This document shows positions 22,815 to 31,574 of a stretch of DNA of 34,408 bases, piece by piece. Source of the stretch: an uncultured Pseudomonadota bacterium (GTDB lineage Bacteria; Myxococcota_A; Polyangia; Nannocystales; Nannocystaceae). A program made the translations under genes and the position numbers. Where the stretch lies: NCBI GenBank assembly GCA_913061055.1, contig CAJXVA010000038.1, positions 1 through 34,408 on the forward strand, in the 5' to 3' direction. Every line of letters starts with the position of its first letter. Position 1 is the stretch's first letter. The notes below the pieces were generated by a model. It was not told where the DNA came from and searched no databases. It saw only the letters and a list, made by a program, of their open reading frames with translations.

Positions 22815-25420
22815 TGCCCCACCTCCTGTCGGGTCCGGGCGGGACCGAACGACACGAGCGTGACCGTGTCGTCGTGACGCTGCGGTGAACTGGAGTCCTC
22901 CATTGCGAAGACGCTTCCGTCCGGACGGACGGCAAGACGTCGCGCCTGGTCCGGCCCGTCTCGCTGCTCACGGACCTCGAGGCTACGAACCCTACGCCCC
23001 GGCGGGCGAGAGAGGAACCATGCGCCACCGCCCTCGACCAAGAAGACGGGAGGACGGTAGCGCTGGCCCCCTCGGAGCAGATCGATCTGCTGCTGGAGGA
23101 ACTCGTCCGAACGACATTGCTCGGCAAAGTTGTCGGGGACCGGGCTGACCGAGTCGGCATGAAACCAGGTGGAGGTCTCGAACGGGTGGAAGTTGTCGTC
23201 GCCCTCCCAGGTCGCGAACGCAACCCCGTGCAGGACGCGGCCAGGAATTTCGAGCACCTCTTCCAGGTCGTCAGGAAGTGTGTCGTCGTAGTAGGACGAG
23301 AGGCTGCCCGGCGGTTTGATGGGCCCCGAGCGAAAGACCTTGAACGTGACCGGCGTGTCGTCGGGAAGCGACGTCAACACGCTCATGTACGCGCGCAACG
23401 ATGGCGTCGGCATCCAATGGTCGTCGAAGAATTCCACGACGACTGCAGACTTCTCGGGCTCGTCCACCTGCTCGCGGTAGAAGCTGCACCGGCGCAGGCC
23501 CGTGGCCCCGTCCAGGCTGCATTGCTTCTCGTCGCCGGCAGTGCAGGGAAAGGCCTCCGCTGGTACGTCCTGGAAGACCGCGAGGGTGACACGGCGGTTG
23601 TCCGTCGCATCCTCGCTTTGCCGGTTGAACTCGCCACAGCCTGCGAACGTGCGGCCAACGGACGGCAGGTTTTCGAGGCCGAGCCCGAGGTGATGGACGT
23701 ACGCCTCGAGAATCGCAGTCTTTGTCGGCAGGTCGAGGGAACTCGTCTGCTCGAGCGCTTCTCCCCCACGTGCACGATCGGGAGGGATGAACAGGCCCCG
23801 CGGGTAGCCCTCCTGAAACGCTCGGAGGGCGGCCTTCGTCATGTCCCCCGCGTCGCCGTCCGGAGGACCCGGGTCGCAGCCGATCGCCCGAAGCATCGCC
23901 TGGTAGGTGTCGAGCCCCCAATCCTCTTCCTGCGCGACCGCCTTCAGCTCGTCGAGATTCGAACGAACCAACCCCGAGACCGCGCGCGCTCTCCGGTCGG
24001 AGAGCTGCTTGTTGTACGCGTCCGAACCCACGGCATCGGTGTGCCCGAAGGCGACGACTCCGGCGGGTTCCGCTGCGAGCAGCTCGGGGAAGCCCGCGAG
24101 TGATGCCCAGATCCCGGGGCGCGGGAACGAGGAGTCGAACCCAAAGACCCCGGCGGGGATCGTCGAGGCGGCAGCGCGCCGCGGGTAGGCGGCGTACAAC
24201 CTCGCGGCCCCACCCGAGGCCGACCCCGGGTGCGAGACGCGAAACGCCGGCGTCGATTCCTGCCCACCCTCCTCCAGCACAACGCGTCCCTGCGCGTTTG
24301 GGAGGAAGTTCGTCGGAGGGCGCCATGTGACGCTCGCGACGCCTCGGTGTGGATGCGAAGGCAGGGAGTCAGACAGGACGGCGGTGAGCCCCGACGGCTC
24401 GAGACCGGGGCCATTGAGTGCTTCCGCAGCGGTCACCACCTCGAACACGACCTCTTCGTCGTCGGGAACTGTGGTGAGGACGCTGAGCGCGTACTGGCCA
24501 TCGGGGAGGCGCCGCCACATCGGTGAGAAGTGCTCGTGCTCAGCCCGGGCCGGATCGGGATCGCGAACGTGCTCCCGAAACCACATGCACCGCTGCTTGG
24601 CCTGGTCGACGATCGCACACGGCCCGGGGTCGCCCACCGAACACGGCGCTGACTCCGGATTTTCCGGAGGCCCCGGATAACGGATCAAGGACACCCGATC
24701 GTTGACGACAGAGTCCGTCGATTCGACCACCGGATTGAAGCTTCCGCAGCCTGCGACCGGGGCCGTGGCATGAAACCTGCCCTCATCGACGGCAGGGGAG
24801 TGGGTGAGCAGATAGGCCTCGACCAGAGCCTCCCGAGTGTCTCGGTCGAGGTCGCCCTGTTCGTTCAGCGTCTCGAAGCGTCGCGGCGCCGTGGCTCGGG
24901 CGCCCGAGTGGAACACGTCGTCGACGTAGCGTTGTTGAAACTGGCGAATGGCAGCCGCGGTGGCGTCGCCAACATCTCCGTCGATCGGGCCCGGGTCGCA
25001 CCGCAGCGCTCGGAGCATCACCTGCGTGCACAACTCGTCCCACTGTCCGTCGTCGAAGGCCGCGACCCCGGCATCAACGTCGCCGATGAGCAGGGCATGA
25101 ACCGCGTGGCCCCGTTGATCTGTGAGGGTCTTACTGTCGGCTTCAGAGTCTTGGCCGCTGGCGTGGGCGAGCAGCTGGTACACGCCTGCGTCCCCGCCAC
25201 CGTCGTCCACCTTCCGCATCAACGCGAGAACCGCGGGCCCCGGGAATGAACTCCCGACGGGAAATCCCGCATAGCTCGCAAGCGGCGGCGTGAGCCGGTC
25301 CGGCCGGACGAGCACGATCTTGTTGTGCTGGCTCGTCTGTAACGGAATCGCGTCGCGCGTACGCAATCCCTGTCGGGTGTACTCGAGCGTGTCGATGTGA
25401 ATCCGGATCTCTCGAGCCAT
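22811..25420 (-). CDS. Internally duplicated OmpA-like / peptidoglycan-binding protein
   Basis: The 869-aa product contains two tandem copies of one module: residues about 51-395 and about 423-755. Each copy has an OmpA C-terminal-like part, then a PG_binding_1-like part, then a Cys-containing part, then a beta domain. The second OmpA part keeps the signature FGHTDAVGSDAYNKQLSDRR (458-477); the first is degenerate (HASGQDSEADSKTLTDQRGH, 86-105). The PG-binding parts read RALRCDPGPIDGDVGDATAA (137-156) and RAIGCDPGPPDGDAGDMTKA (511-530). The Cys parts start GCGSFN (224) and GCGEFN (594). There is no signal peptide at the chosen start. I place it at 25420, where an AGGA lies just upstream and the protein begins MAREIRIHIDTLEY; the open frame continues to 25747 with low-complexity residues. 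It probably contacts murein, either as part of a delivery apparatus or as an envelope anchor. The next gene is coupled by GTGA. Confidence 0.8.
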   Translation of the reverse strand: MAREIRIHIDTLEYTRQGLRTRDAIPLQTSQHNKIVLVRPDRLTPPLASYAGFPVGSSFPGPAVLALMRKVDDGGGDAGVYQLLAHASGQDSEADSKTLTDQRGHAVHALLIGDVDAGVAAFDDGQWDELCTQVMLRALRCDPGPIDGDVGDATAAAIRQFQQRYVDDVFHSGARATAPRRFETLNEQGDLDRDTREALVEAYLLTHSPAVDEGRFHATAPVAGCGSFNPVVESTDSVVNDRVSLIRYPGPPENPESAPCSVGDPGPCAIVDQAKQRCMWFREHVRDPDPARAEHEHFSPMWRRLPDGQYALSVLTTVPDDEEVVFEVVTAAEALNGPGLEPSGLTAVLSDSLPSHPHRGVASVTWRPPTNFLPNAQGRVVLEEGGQESTPAFRVSHPGSASGGAARLYAAYPRRAAASTIPAGVFGFDSSFPRPGIWASLAGFPELLAAEPAGVVAFGHTDAVGSDAYNKQLSDRRARAVSGLVRSNLDELKAVAQEEDWGLDTYQAMLRAIGCDPGPPDGDAGDMTKAALRAFQEGYPRGLFIPPDRARGGEALEQTSSLDLPTKTAILEAYVHHLGLGLENLPSVGRTFAGCGEFNRQSEDATDNRRVTLAVFQDVPAEAFPCTAGDEKQCSLDGATGLRRCSFYREQVDEPEKSAVVVEFFDDHWMPTPSLRAYMSVLTSLPDDTPVTFKVFRSGPIKPPGSLSSYYDDTLPDDLEEVLEIPGRVLHGVAFATWEGDDNFHPFETSTWFHADSVSPVPDNFAEQCRSDEFLQQQIDLLRGGQRYRPPVFLVEGGGAWFLSRPPGRRVRSLEVREQRDGPDQARRLAVRPDGSVFAMEDSSSPQRHDDTVTLVSFGPARTRQEVGQ

Positions 25421-25875
25421 CGTCCTGCGCGGTCGATGTTGGCGGCTTGAGAGCGGCTCCACAAGCGCTCTCGGTTGAAGGGGACAGGCTCGCGATGGAA
25501 TTCTTCGCCCCGAGCAACCTATCCCACCAACCAAACTCGCCAGCCCGCCGACCAGCCCGTGCGCCTGTCGTATCCAACGCCCGCACTCCCTCAGCCCCGT
25601 CGGCCGGATGCTCGTCGGGCGCAACCCCGCCGCGCCGCCACGCTCCGTGACCAACTCCCCCACCAAGCGCCACTGGAGATCGAAATCCCACCTCGAGGAC
25701 ACTGAATCCGGACTAGGACGGCTCGCCCTGGGATGCCGTCCACGCAACCATCACGCATACGCTCGCGCCGCTCGAAGACCTCAACATCTTCCTCTATGCC
25801 CCGGAGCAACCCCCACCATGACGCTGATCCACTCTTCGGCTGTTGGACTGAGGATGTCAGCGCCGAGGGCCCCTG
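25421..25875. other. 455-bp stretch without a convincing gene
   Basis: Open frames cross this stretch, but all are Arg/Ser/Pro-rich shadows with no start context and no family resemblance. The upstream extension of the 869-aa gene's frame has the same composition, so I treat the region as untranslated. It should hold the promoter of the OmpA-like/792-aa operon and the 3' end of the WD40-like gene's transcript. The only structured element I see is the inverted repeat at 25449-25472. Confidence 0.5.
25449..25472. promoter_or_regulatory. Inverted repeat upstream of the OmpA-like operon
   Basis: GAGAGCG (25449-25455) and CGCTCTC (25466-25472) form a perfect 7-bp stem around a 10-nt loop. It lies 28 bp upstream of the start at 25420, on the side where the leader or promoter should be. 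It could be an operator or a leader hairpin. There is no direct evidence for either, and 7-bp stems occur by chance in GC-rich DNA. Confidence 0.3.
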
Positions 25876-28053
25876 CTATCGCGCTTCGTGCTCAAACACT
25901 TCAACCCCATGTCCAATTGCAGCGAGCCGTGTGCCGCCGGGGCTGAACGCTAGACGCTCCACATTTCGCAACTGCGTCCGGGTTGCGGTCACCTCGCGGC
26001 CCGAGGCCGCGGCGAAGGTTCGAATCCACCCGGGAACAGCGAACGCAACGACCGCGCCGCCTGGGTGGATCGCGAATGGAAAGGACCCCGGAATACTCGC
26101 GAGTACCGATCCCTTGTCGAGGCTGGCGATGACGAGGTGCTCCTCGGCGTCCGTCTCAGCGTTCCAAGCGACGCTGTCCCCGGAGATGGTCAGATTGGAG
26201 ACCTCAACTTCGTCGGGGTTGAGGGAAGTCCCTGCAAACTGAATCGTTGATTGAATCGTCGACCCGGTGATGATGCTCAGGCCCCGCTTGCCAGCCACGA
26301 ACAGCCGGTCTCCTTTGCGACCCCATGCAACCGCGGAAATCGGGCCGGTCTGGATCTCGTCCGCATCTCCATCCGTTCGGACGATTCGGACGCTGTCCCA
26401 CATTCGAATCGCGAGCGTATCCCCGGTTGGGTTGATGGCCGCATCGCGGACCCCCCTGCCTCCGTGCTCGATCGCTGCCTGGGTCGTGAGGTTGAGCGCT
26501 GTGTTGCGGTCGAGCACGAGCGTGGAGGCCGCGCCGGATGCGAGCGCATGGAACTCCGAGGTTTCGCTGTGAAGTTCATCGGTGCGCTGCTCGGGCTCGG
26601 TGCACTGTTCATCGAGCTTGTGGACCCAGATTCCGGAGGCGCTTCGAGCGGCGACTCCACCGGCAAACACCGCAACTTCGGAGGTCTCGCTGCTCTGCCC
26701 CGCGGCCAGGCTCGGAAGAGGGCAAACGAGCACCGGTCTCAGGCCTTCGTCGACCGACCACCGGGTCAGTCCTGCGCCGAAGGTGACCAGCGTGTCGTCG
26801 TCGACGAAGTCGAGCGCGTAGGCGTCCGCAATGGTGCGCAGCACGGACTCGTCGGTTGCGAGGGACCGAGCCTGTGGATGGCGCGACCCGAAGCCCGCGT
26901 TGCCTTCGTCAGCCACAATGATCCCGCGAGGGTCTAGCCGCGTACGCCACCGCAAAGCGACCGAAAGGCTGACATCGCCGCTACGCCTGCCCTCGACCTT
27001 CGCAGTGCCTTCTGGGTCGCCGACGATGGGCTTGCCGTCGACGAACACCGCGGCGGTGTACTCCGAGCCCGGGCTGATACTCGCCAACGGTTCGGCCTCG
27101 CCAAGCTGGGTCCAGACCACGTCGCGGTATCGCGCGAGGATCATGCTGTCGCCTTTCGGACTGACTGCAGCGACCCTGCCAGCGTGCGCCGTCATGGAGC
27201 CGGTTGCGAGGTCGACCGCGTAGGTGCCACCGCTTTCGGAGATCAGCGCAAGGGTGTCGTCTGGGCTCCAGATGAGCGCATCTCCCCGGACCTTTGCATC
27301 CGGGCCGCCGATGGTGATCACCTTCTGCCCGTCCGTGGAACGAACGACGCGGAACTCGCCATCGTAGGTGCTGTATGCGACCCGCGTGGAGTCGTTAGAG
27401 AACCCGTGACTCCCCAGCAACCACATGAGCCCCTCAAGCTGTGCGACCCGCTTGGGCTCGGCCGAGATGTCCCAAAGAACATCGCCGATCACGGCACGCA
27501 TTCCGTCGGGCGCGACGAGAACGGTGGGTTGCCGATGCTCGACTTCGTGGGCTTCGCCGGTTCTAAGGTTCACCACCTTGGCCGTGTGATCCATCAACAC
27601 GACACCGACCGGACGGGTCTTCGCGAATGCCGCCCGTGTGGACCCGGCATAGCCGAGCTCAGCCACGCGGTTTCCAGAAGTGGCGTCCCACAGCTCTACG
27701 GATTGATTGCGGTGGTGTACGAGCAGCCAGCGGCTGTTCTCGGACAGATACGTCTTTTCGGGTTTTCCAGCAGACGCCGCGAGGACGACCTCAAAGTCCG
27801 CGCCGACGGATGGGTCGCGGAGCACAACGTGGCCGAATCCATCGATCTCTACTGATCGCGTCACCTCTCCGAATCTGAAGTCGACGACCTCGTCCCGCCC
27901 TGACTCACCGCCGAGCCGGCGTAGCGACGGCAAGGAGTTGGGGCTTGTGGCGTCCTGCGGCGCGGCGGTCGGGACACCGTCTTGCTCCCCGCTGACAGGC
28001 GTGCCCCTGCACGAGGTGAAACACGCCGCAGCGATCAACAATCGACCCCTCAT
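25876..28053 (-). CDS. WD40-like beta-propeller lipoprotein
   Basis: The 725-aa product starts with a lipoprotein-type signal (MRGRLLIAAACFTSC; the lipidated Cys could be C11 or C15). Short repeated beta-blade motifs follow: SVELWDATSGNRVAEL (118-133), ALIWSPDDTLALIS (259-272), DVLWDISAEP (191-200), AAINPTGDTLAIRMWDSVRI (538-557), SAVAWGRKGDRLFVAG (573-588) and LAFSPGGTRLAAIG (701-714). These WD40/YVTN-like repeats give one or two propellers exposed outside the cytoplasm, usually for protein binding; no catalytic site is visible. GAAAGGA lies about 9 nt ahead of the ATG. The start overlaps the stop of the 575-aa lipoprotein gene (ATGA, 28050-28053), so the two are expressed together and probably form an envelope complex. 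The propeller assignment comes from repeat pattern only. Confidence 0.8.
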   Translation of the reverse strand: MRGRLLIAAACFTSCRGTPVSGEQDGVPTAAPQDATSPNSLPSLRRLGGESGRDEVVDFRFGEVTRSVEIDGFGHVVLRDPSVGADFEVVLAASAGKPEKTYLSENSRWLLVHHRNQSVELWDATSGNRVAELGYAGSTRAAFAKTRPVGVVLMDHTAKVVNLRTGEAHEVEHRQPTVLVAPDGMRAVIGDVLWDISAEPKRVAQLEGLMWLLGSHGFSNDSTRVAYSTYDGEFRVVRSTDGQKVITIGGPDAKVRGDALIWSPDDTLALISESGGTYAVDLATGSMTAHAGRVAAVSPKGDSMILARYRDVVWTQLGEAEPLASISPGSEYTAAVFVDGKPIVGDPEGTAKVEGRRSGDVSLSVALRWRTRLDPRGIIVADEGNAGFGSRHPQARSLATDESVLRTIADAYALDFVDDDTLVTFGAGLTRWSVDEGLRPVLVCPLPSLAAGQSSETSEVAVFAGGVAARSASGIWVHKLDEQCTEPEQRTDELHSETSEFHALASGAASTLVLDRNTALNLTTQAAIEHGGRGVRDAAINPTGDTLAIRMWDSVRIVRTDGDADEIQTGPISAVAWGRKGDRLFVAGKRGLSIITGSTIQSTIQFAGTSLNPDEVEVSNLTISGDSVAWNAETDAEEHLVIASLDKGSVLASIPGSFPFAIHPGGAVVAFAVPGWIRTFAAASGREVTATRTQLRNVERLAFSPGGTRLAAIGHGVEVFEHEAR

Positions 28054-29777
28054 TCCACCACGTCCTTTCGGTTGCCGCTCAAGACCAGGTGTCCTCGAAC
28101 GACCTTATCGTCGAGCTCGAGGTCGATGTTGAGCTCCGACCATCGCGATGCCCCCCGTCCTCCTTGCACGAAACGCTGTGCGGCAAGAAGGTCCGAGAAT
28201 CTCACGGTTGCCCCCGAGATGTCAGAACCTCCGCGGGGGCGTTCGGTGAGCCAGGCCGCTCGCGTGAGATCGGAAGCCGCGACCCAGCCGGCGCTCTGGG
28301 GGCGGGGCGAGTCCAGGACGACGAAGTTCGCGTCCTCGGTGTAGTACCGCTGCCCGCCGGGGACCGGAAGCCGGGTCCCACTGGACATGGCGGGCCGTTT
28401 GGGGCCGTCGGTCGACCAACTCCCAACCGCAAACTCGAGACGTCCCCAGCCATCGCGCCATGCGGATCCGGCCAACGCACCATCCGCTTGCATCGGGTCG
28501 GTGGGAAGAGCTTCGGCAAGCTTGGAGAGTACGTTCGGCCACGCGCCGAGGATGATGGGCCCCAGATGGTGGCCTCGCTCCACCCCTTGCATGCTCATCG
28601 GATCGAACCCAGGGACATTGAGAATCCCGCTGAACGACTCGGTGAACACAGCGCACGCGCTAGTGTCGGCGCAGACACTCGCCGCATCCGGGGCTGAAGC
28701 CTTGGGATTGGCGTGTGTCACCAGCTTCTGCCCGAGCTCGTTGAGCTTCCACTCAAGGTCGATGGACCGGGTGTCTGCTTCGAACGACCAGTGGGCGACG
28801 TAGCTAGAAAACGGGAAGCCCGCCGAAGCGGAGGCCAGCGGTGGGATCTCGTACGCCGCAGCTTCTTCCTCCGCCCCGGGTTCGGCCACGGCCTGTCGAA
28901 GCGCCCGTCCAAGTTCGGACTCATATTGGCTTCGGACTTCGAGTGCTTGGCCAAGTCGCATGACTGCGTGTGGGTCGACGGCTGCGGAGACGACTGCTAC
29001 TGGAGAATCGGGTGCGGCGACCAGGCCGGGTGCCGCGTACGCCCGCGCCCAGTAGTCCAACCTCTTCGAGCGGGTCGTTTTCAGCGCGTCTAGGACGGTC
29101 CGATCTTGCCGACGCTGATCTTCCGTTTCGCAGTTAGTCTCTACGACTCGTTCGCCGTCGAGGGACGGCCAGAACAGCTCCGCGATATCGATGCGTGCGC
29201 CCCAACCCACGTCGGTGACGGCCACGAATCGGTTGAGTGACTCCACACAGCCCGCCGCACCATCGATCGTGCAGGGACGGTTGGGCAGCGACTCGATCGG
29301 AGACGCATAGGCGTGGTCGACCCACGCGACCAGCCCCTTGGTCAGCTGAACAGAGTCCTTCGCGGGAACATACAGCCGGGTGTGCTGGCCCAACGCTTGG
29401 TCGAGCGCGAACGCCTGCTTGAGGACATCGTCGCTGGCGTGCAAACGGGCATCTGCTTCCGCCATCTCGGCAGCTGTCGGTCCCGCTACGGCTCCGAACA
29501 CGGTTCCCTCTGGCTGGTGCTCGAGGACCAAGGCTCGAAGCGCTTCGAGTTCTTCGTCGCTTCGGTAGAGACCCCGAGCGTAGAGGGCCAGCTCCGGCGA
29601 CCTGGCGATCATTTCGTCGTGAACGCCCAGCTGGATGGAGAACCGAACCGCAGCGTCGGGGAGGGCTTCGGCCGGCGGCTGTAGAGGCGGGGCCGGTTCG
29701 GCGGGTGCAGGGGCACCAGATGCTTGCGTGATACAGGCGGAGCTCGACAACAGGAGTGCCCACACGATGGATCGCAT
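28050..29777 (-). CDS. Predicted lipoprotein of unknown function (575 aa)
   Basis: The product begins MRSIVWALLLSSSAC, a lipoprotein signal with SSAC as lipobox, then a Pro/Ala linker to about residue 40. The mature part mixes helices and strands and contains a few Cys (for example PNRPCTIDGAAGC and SVCADTSAC) that may form disulfides. I recognise no family. The pattern of a moderately conserved bulky-residue core after a linker resembles DUF3352-type envelope proteins of high-GC bacteria, but I would not assign it. The start at 29777 is preferred over the longer open frame (to 31109), because the upstream part is Arg-rich shadow coding over the divergent gene. It is the first gene of a two-gene unit with the WD40-like lipoprotein and is divergent from the GldG-like gene across 213 bp. 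Confidence 0.75.
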   Translation of the reverse strand: MRSIVWALLLSSSACITQASGAPAPAEPAPPLQPPAEALPDAAVRFSIQLGVHDEMIARSPELALYARGLYRSDEELEALRALVLEHQPEGTVFGAVAGPTAAEMAEADARLHASDDVLKQAFALDQALGQHTRLYVPAKDSVQLTKGLVAWVDHAYASPIESLPNRPCTIDGAAGCVESLNRFVAVTDVGWGARIDIAELFWPSLDGERVVETNCETEDQRRQDRTVLDALKTTRSKRLDYWARAYAAPGLVAAPDSPVAVVSAAVDPHAVMRLGQALEVRSQYESELGRALRQAVAEPGAEEEAAAYEIPPLASASAGFPFSSYVAHWSFEADTRSIDLEWKLNELGQKLVTHANPKASAPDAASVCADTSACAVFTESFSGILNVPGFDPMSMQGVERGHHLGPIILGAWPNVLSKLAEALPTDPMQADGALAGSAWRDGWGRLEFAVGSWSTDGPKRPAMSSGTRLPVPGGQRYYTEDANFVVLDSPRPQSAGWVAASDLTRAAWLTERPRGGSDISGATVRFSDLLAAQRFVQGGRGASRWSELNIDLELDDKVVRGHLVLSGNRKDVVE

Positions 29778-29990
29778 GACACTACGGTAACGGAAATCTC
29801 CGGAGCAGGCGGCACGGAGCCCGTGAAGGGACAGGTCTCGTCCCCCGTCGCGGTCGCCCGACCAACGCTGCGGTCCCTTCCGTCCGATCCTCAGGATCTT
29901 CCTCTGCGAACTCGCGGCGCGTCGGCTGGGTGTCCCCAAGACCCTCCGCGAGACGACCCGCACGCCCGTACGTGGTACGGCTCGATCACG
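29778..29990. promoter_or_regulatory. Divergent promoter region with two palindromes
   Basis: This 213-bp gap separates two divergent lipoprotein genes and should carry promoters for both. It contains the 13-bp palindrome GATCCT-C-AGGATC (29886-29898). A second one, CCGTAC-GTG-GTACGG (29966-29980), lies 10 bp before the ATG of the + strand gene. Either could be an operator. No convincing -35/-10 pair or Shine-Dalgarno was found. Confidence 0.4.
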
Positions 29991-31547
29991 ATGCGTACCG
30001 TGCGGTGTTTCGGAGCTCTGTTGGCACTTGTCATAGGTTGCGGCGGTGGTCAGCCGCCTTTTGGCGCGCACCCCAAGCAGGATGTGCCAAGCGCCACTCG
30101 AGCCGCCAGTCCGCCGAGCCCGTCGCCCGGAGTGATCGGCGTGGTGGACGGCGGATACCCGATCTTCGGTGCGCCCCCAAGCTTCGAGCCGTGGCCGGCC
30201 GCAGCGGGTCTTGAGCAATCGTTCGACGTCGCGCCGGTGAGCCTCGACGATCCGATTCCTGAGGCGGTCGGCCTGCTCCTTGTCCCGCTGATCAATGCGC
30301 TCGACCAGAGCAGGCTCGACGCGCTCGCATCCGCCATCGACTCGGGCATCCCTGCGATCATCATCGCGGACCCGTTCTCCCTGCAGTGGTTGGAGCCAGC
30401 CTATCCTCCCGGGCGAAGCTACGGGACTGACCTGAAGCGGATGCGCGCCCACAACGTGGGAAGCGAGGGCGACGCGGTGGGGCTGCTTCGCGCGTACGGA
30501 TTCGAGTGGGACGAACTCAGCGTCCTCGAGCAAACGCGCCAGCCGAGGAATGAGCGGCTCGTGGATATCGTCGAGGTACGTCCCGCGAACGCTGGCGACG
30601 GTTTGCCTGAGCTGGTGGGGATCTATCCTGGCCGACTGCAGTCGAAGGACGATCGCTTCGAGCCTCTGCTCATCGCCCCGAGCGAGGTCGTATCGAAGCC
30701 GGCGGCGTTTCACCATCCGGGCGGGGAGGTCGAGTTCGATGACAGTGGGCCTCCGACATCGCTCGAGCCTCCGGTGGTGTTCGCAGCGCGCACCTCGGCG
30801 ACGGGCCGTGCAGATGTCACGGTGATCGCGGATCAGGATCTGTTCGCGGATCCGTTGCAGGGGGAGAGGACGAGCGACCTGCTCGCTCAGCTTGCCGGCA
30901 GGCACATCCAGCCGACGAAGCGCGCATCGTTCGACGTCGGCGCGCGGCTGCTCGCGGTCGATCCCTCCGCGGTTGCGTCGATTGAGCTCGTCGAACGCTC
31001 CCCCGGAGTCGAGGTGGAAGCGGCGAGAGAAGCAGATACGGACCCGTACAGCGCGGCCTTCGTCGGCTCCGCGAGACGTGCGCGCGCGCGGGCGGAACGA
31101 GACGGACACTGGGCCATCCAGCGGTGGATTCGGCTCCGGCGGTCACAGGAGCAGTGGGTTCTCGACAGTGGAGATGATCGCGACGTCGAATCTCCGGCCC
31201 CCGTCTCGCGCCTTCTGCAAGCGTTTGTGGAGGCAAAACTGATGGCGGTGCCCCGGCCGACCGCGCCCGCGGAGACTCCCCGCGAGGGGCCGCCTTCGAC
31301 CCTGCGGGTGGTCATGCGCGACGCGACGGGCAGCACGCTTCTCGACGTTGTCCTCGAGCCGAGCACCGATGAACCCGTCGTTCTTCGTGCGCGGGGCTCC
31401 GAACGACGGTTCGCCGCATCGCTGGACTTTGAATCCGACCTCGAGACGTTCGAGAAGAGTCTCCGGCCCAGCGTGTGGAAGGATCGCGGGGGTTCGATCG
31501 AACTTGGAGAGTATGGGGTCGTGGGGAAGGGGGATGGGAACCGGTAG
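29991..31547 (+). CDS. GldG / DUF4340-like lipoprotein
   Basis: The 518-aa product has a clear lipoprotein signal (MRTVRCFGALLALVIGC, lipobox VIGC). Residues about 60-310 resemble the extracytoplasmic GldG-type (ABC_transp_aux) domain: a strand-rich core with GLLLVPLINALDQSRLDALA, then IPAIIIADPF, and later VTVIADQDLFADP. The C-terminal part (about 330-510) resembles DUF4340, with DPSAVASIELVERSPGVEVE followed by a Trp-containing strand and a helix (SPAPVSRLLQAFVEAKLM). These two domains normally belong to proteins encoded beside ABC-2 type transporters of the gliding/GldA-F-G type, but no such transporter is nearby. I chose the ATG at 29991 because it gives the signal peptide directly; the frame is open to 29724. 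It ends 27 bp from the stop of the convergent gene. The domain call is moderate. Confidence 0.7.
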   Translation: MRTVRCFGALLALVIGCGGGQPPFGAHPKQDVPSATRAASPPSPSPGVIGVVDGGYPIFGAPPSFEPWPAAAGLEQSFDVAPVSLDDPIPEAVGLLLVPLINALDQSRLDALASAIDSGIPAIIIADPFSLQWLEPAYPPGRSYGTDLKRMRAHNVGSEGDAVGLLRAYGFEWDELSVLEQTRQPRNERLVDIVEVRPANAGDGLPELVGIYPGRLQSKDDRFEPLLIAPSEVVSKPAAFHHPGGEVEFDDSGPPTSLEPPVVFAARTSATGRADVTVIADQDLFADPLQGERTSDLLAQLAGRHIQPTKRASFDVGARLLAVDPSAVASIELVERSPGVEVEAAREADTDPYSAAFVGSARRARARAERDGHWAIQRWIRLRRSQEQWVLDSGDDRDVESPAPVSRLLQAFVEAKLMAVPRPTAPAETPREGPPSTLRVVMRDATGSTLLDVVLEPSTDEPVVLRARGSERRFAASLDFESDLETFEKSLRPSVWKDRGGSIELGEYGVVGKGDGNR

Positions 31548-31574
31548 GGACAACCGCGGTCGCTGGCTCCGACT

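Noticed and set aside
25591..25809. Short minus-strand frame containing VEVFERRE, similar to the end of the WD40-like protein (VEVFEHEA)
   Set aside because: The similarity covers about 19 nt with 14 identities, and no further duplication is visible. It is more likely chance than a remnant of a duplicated gene end.
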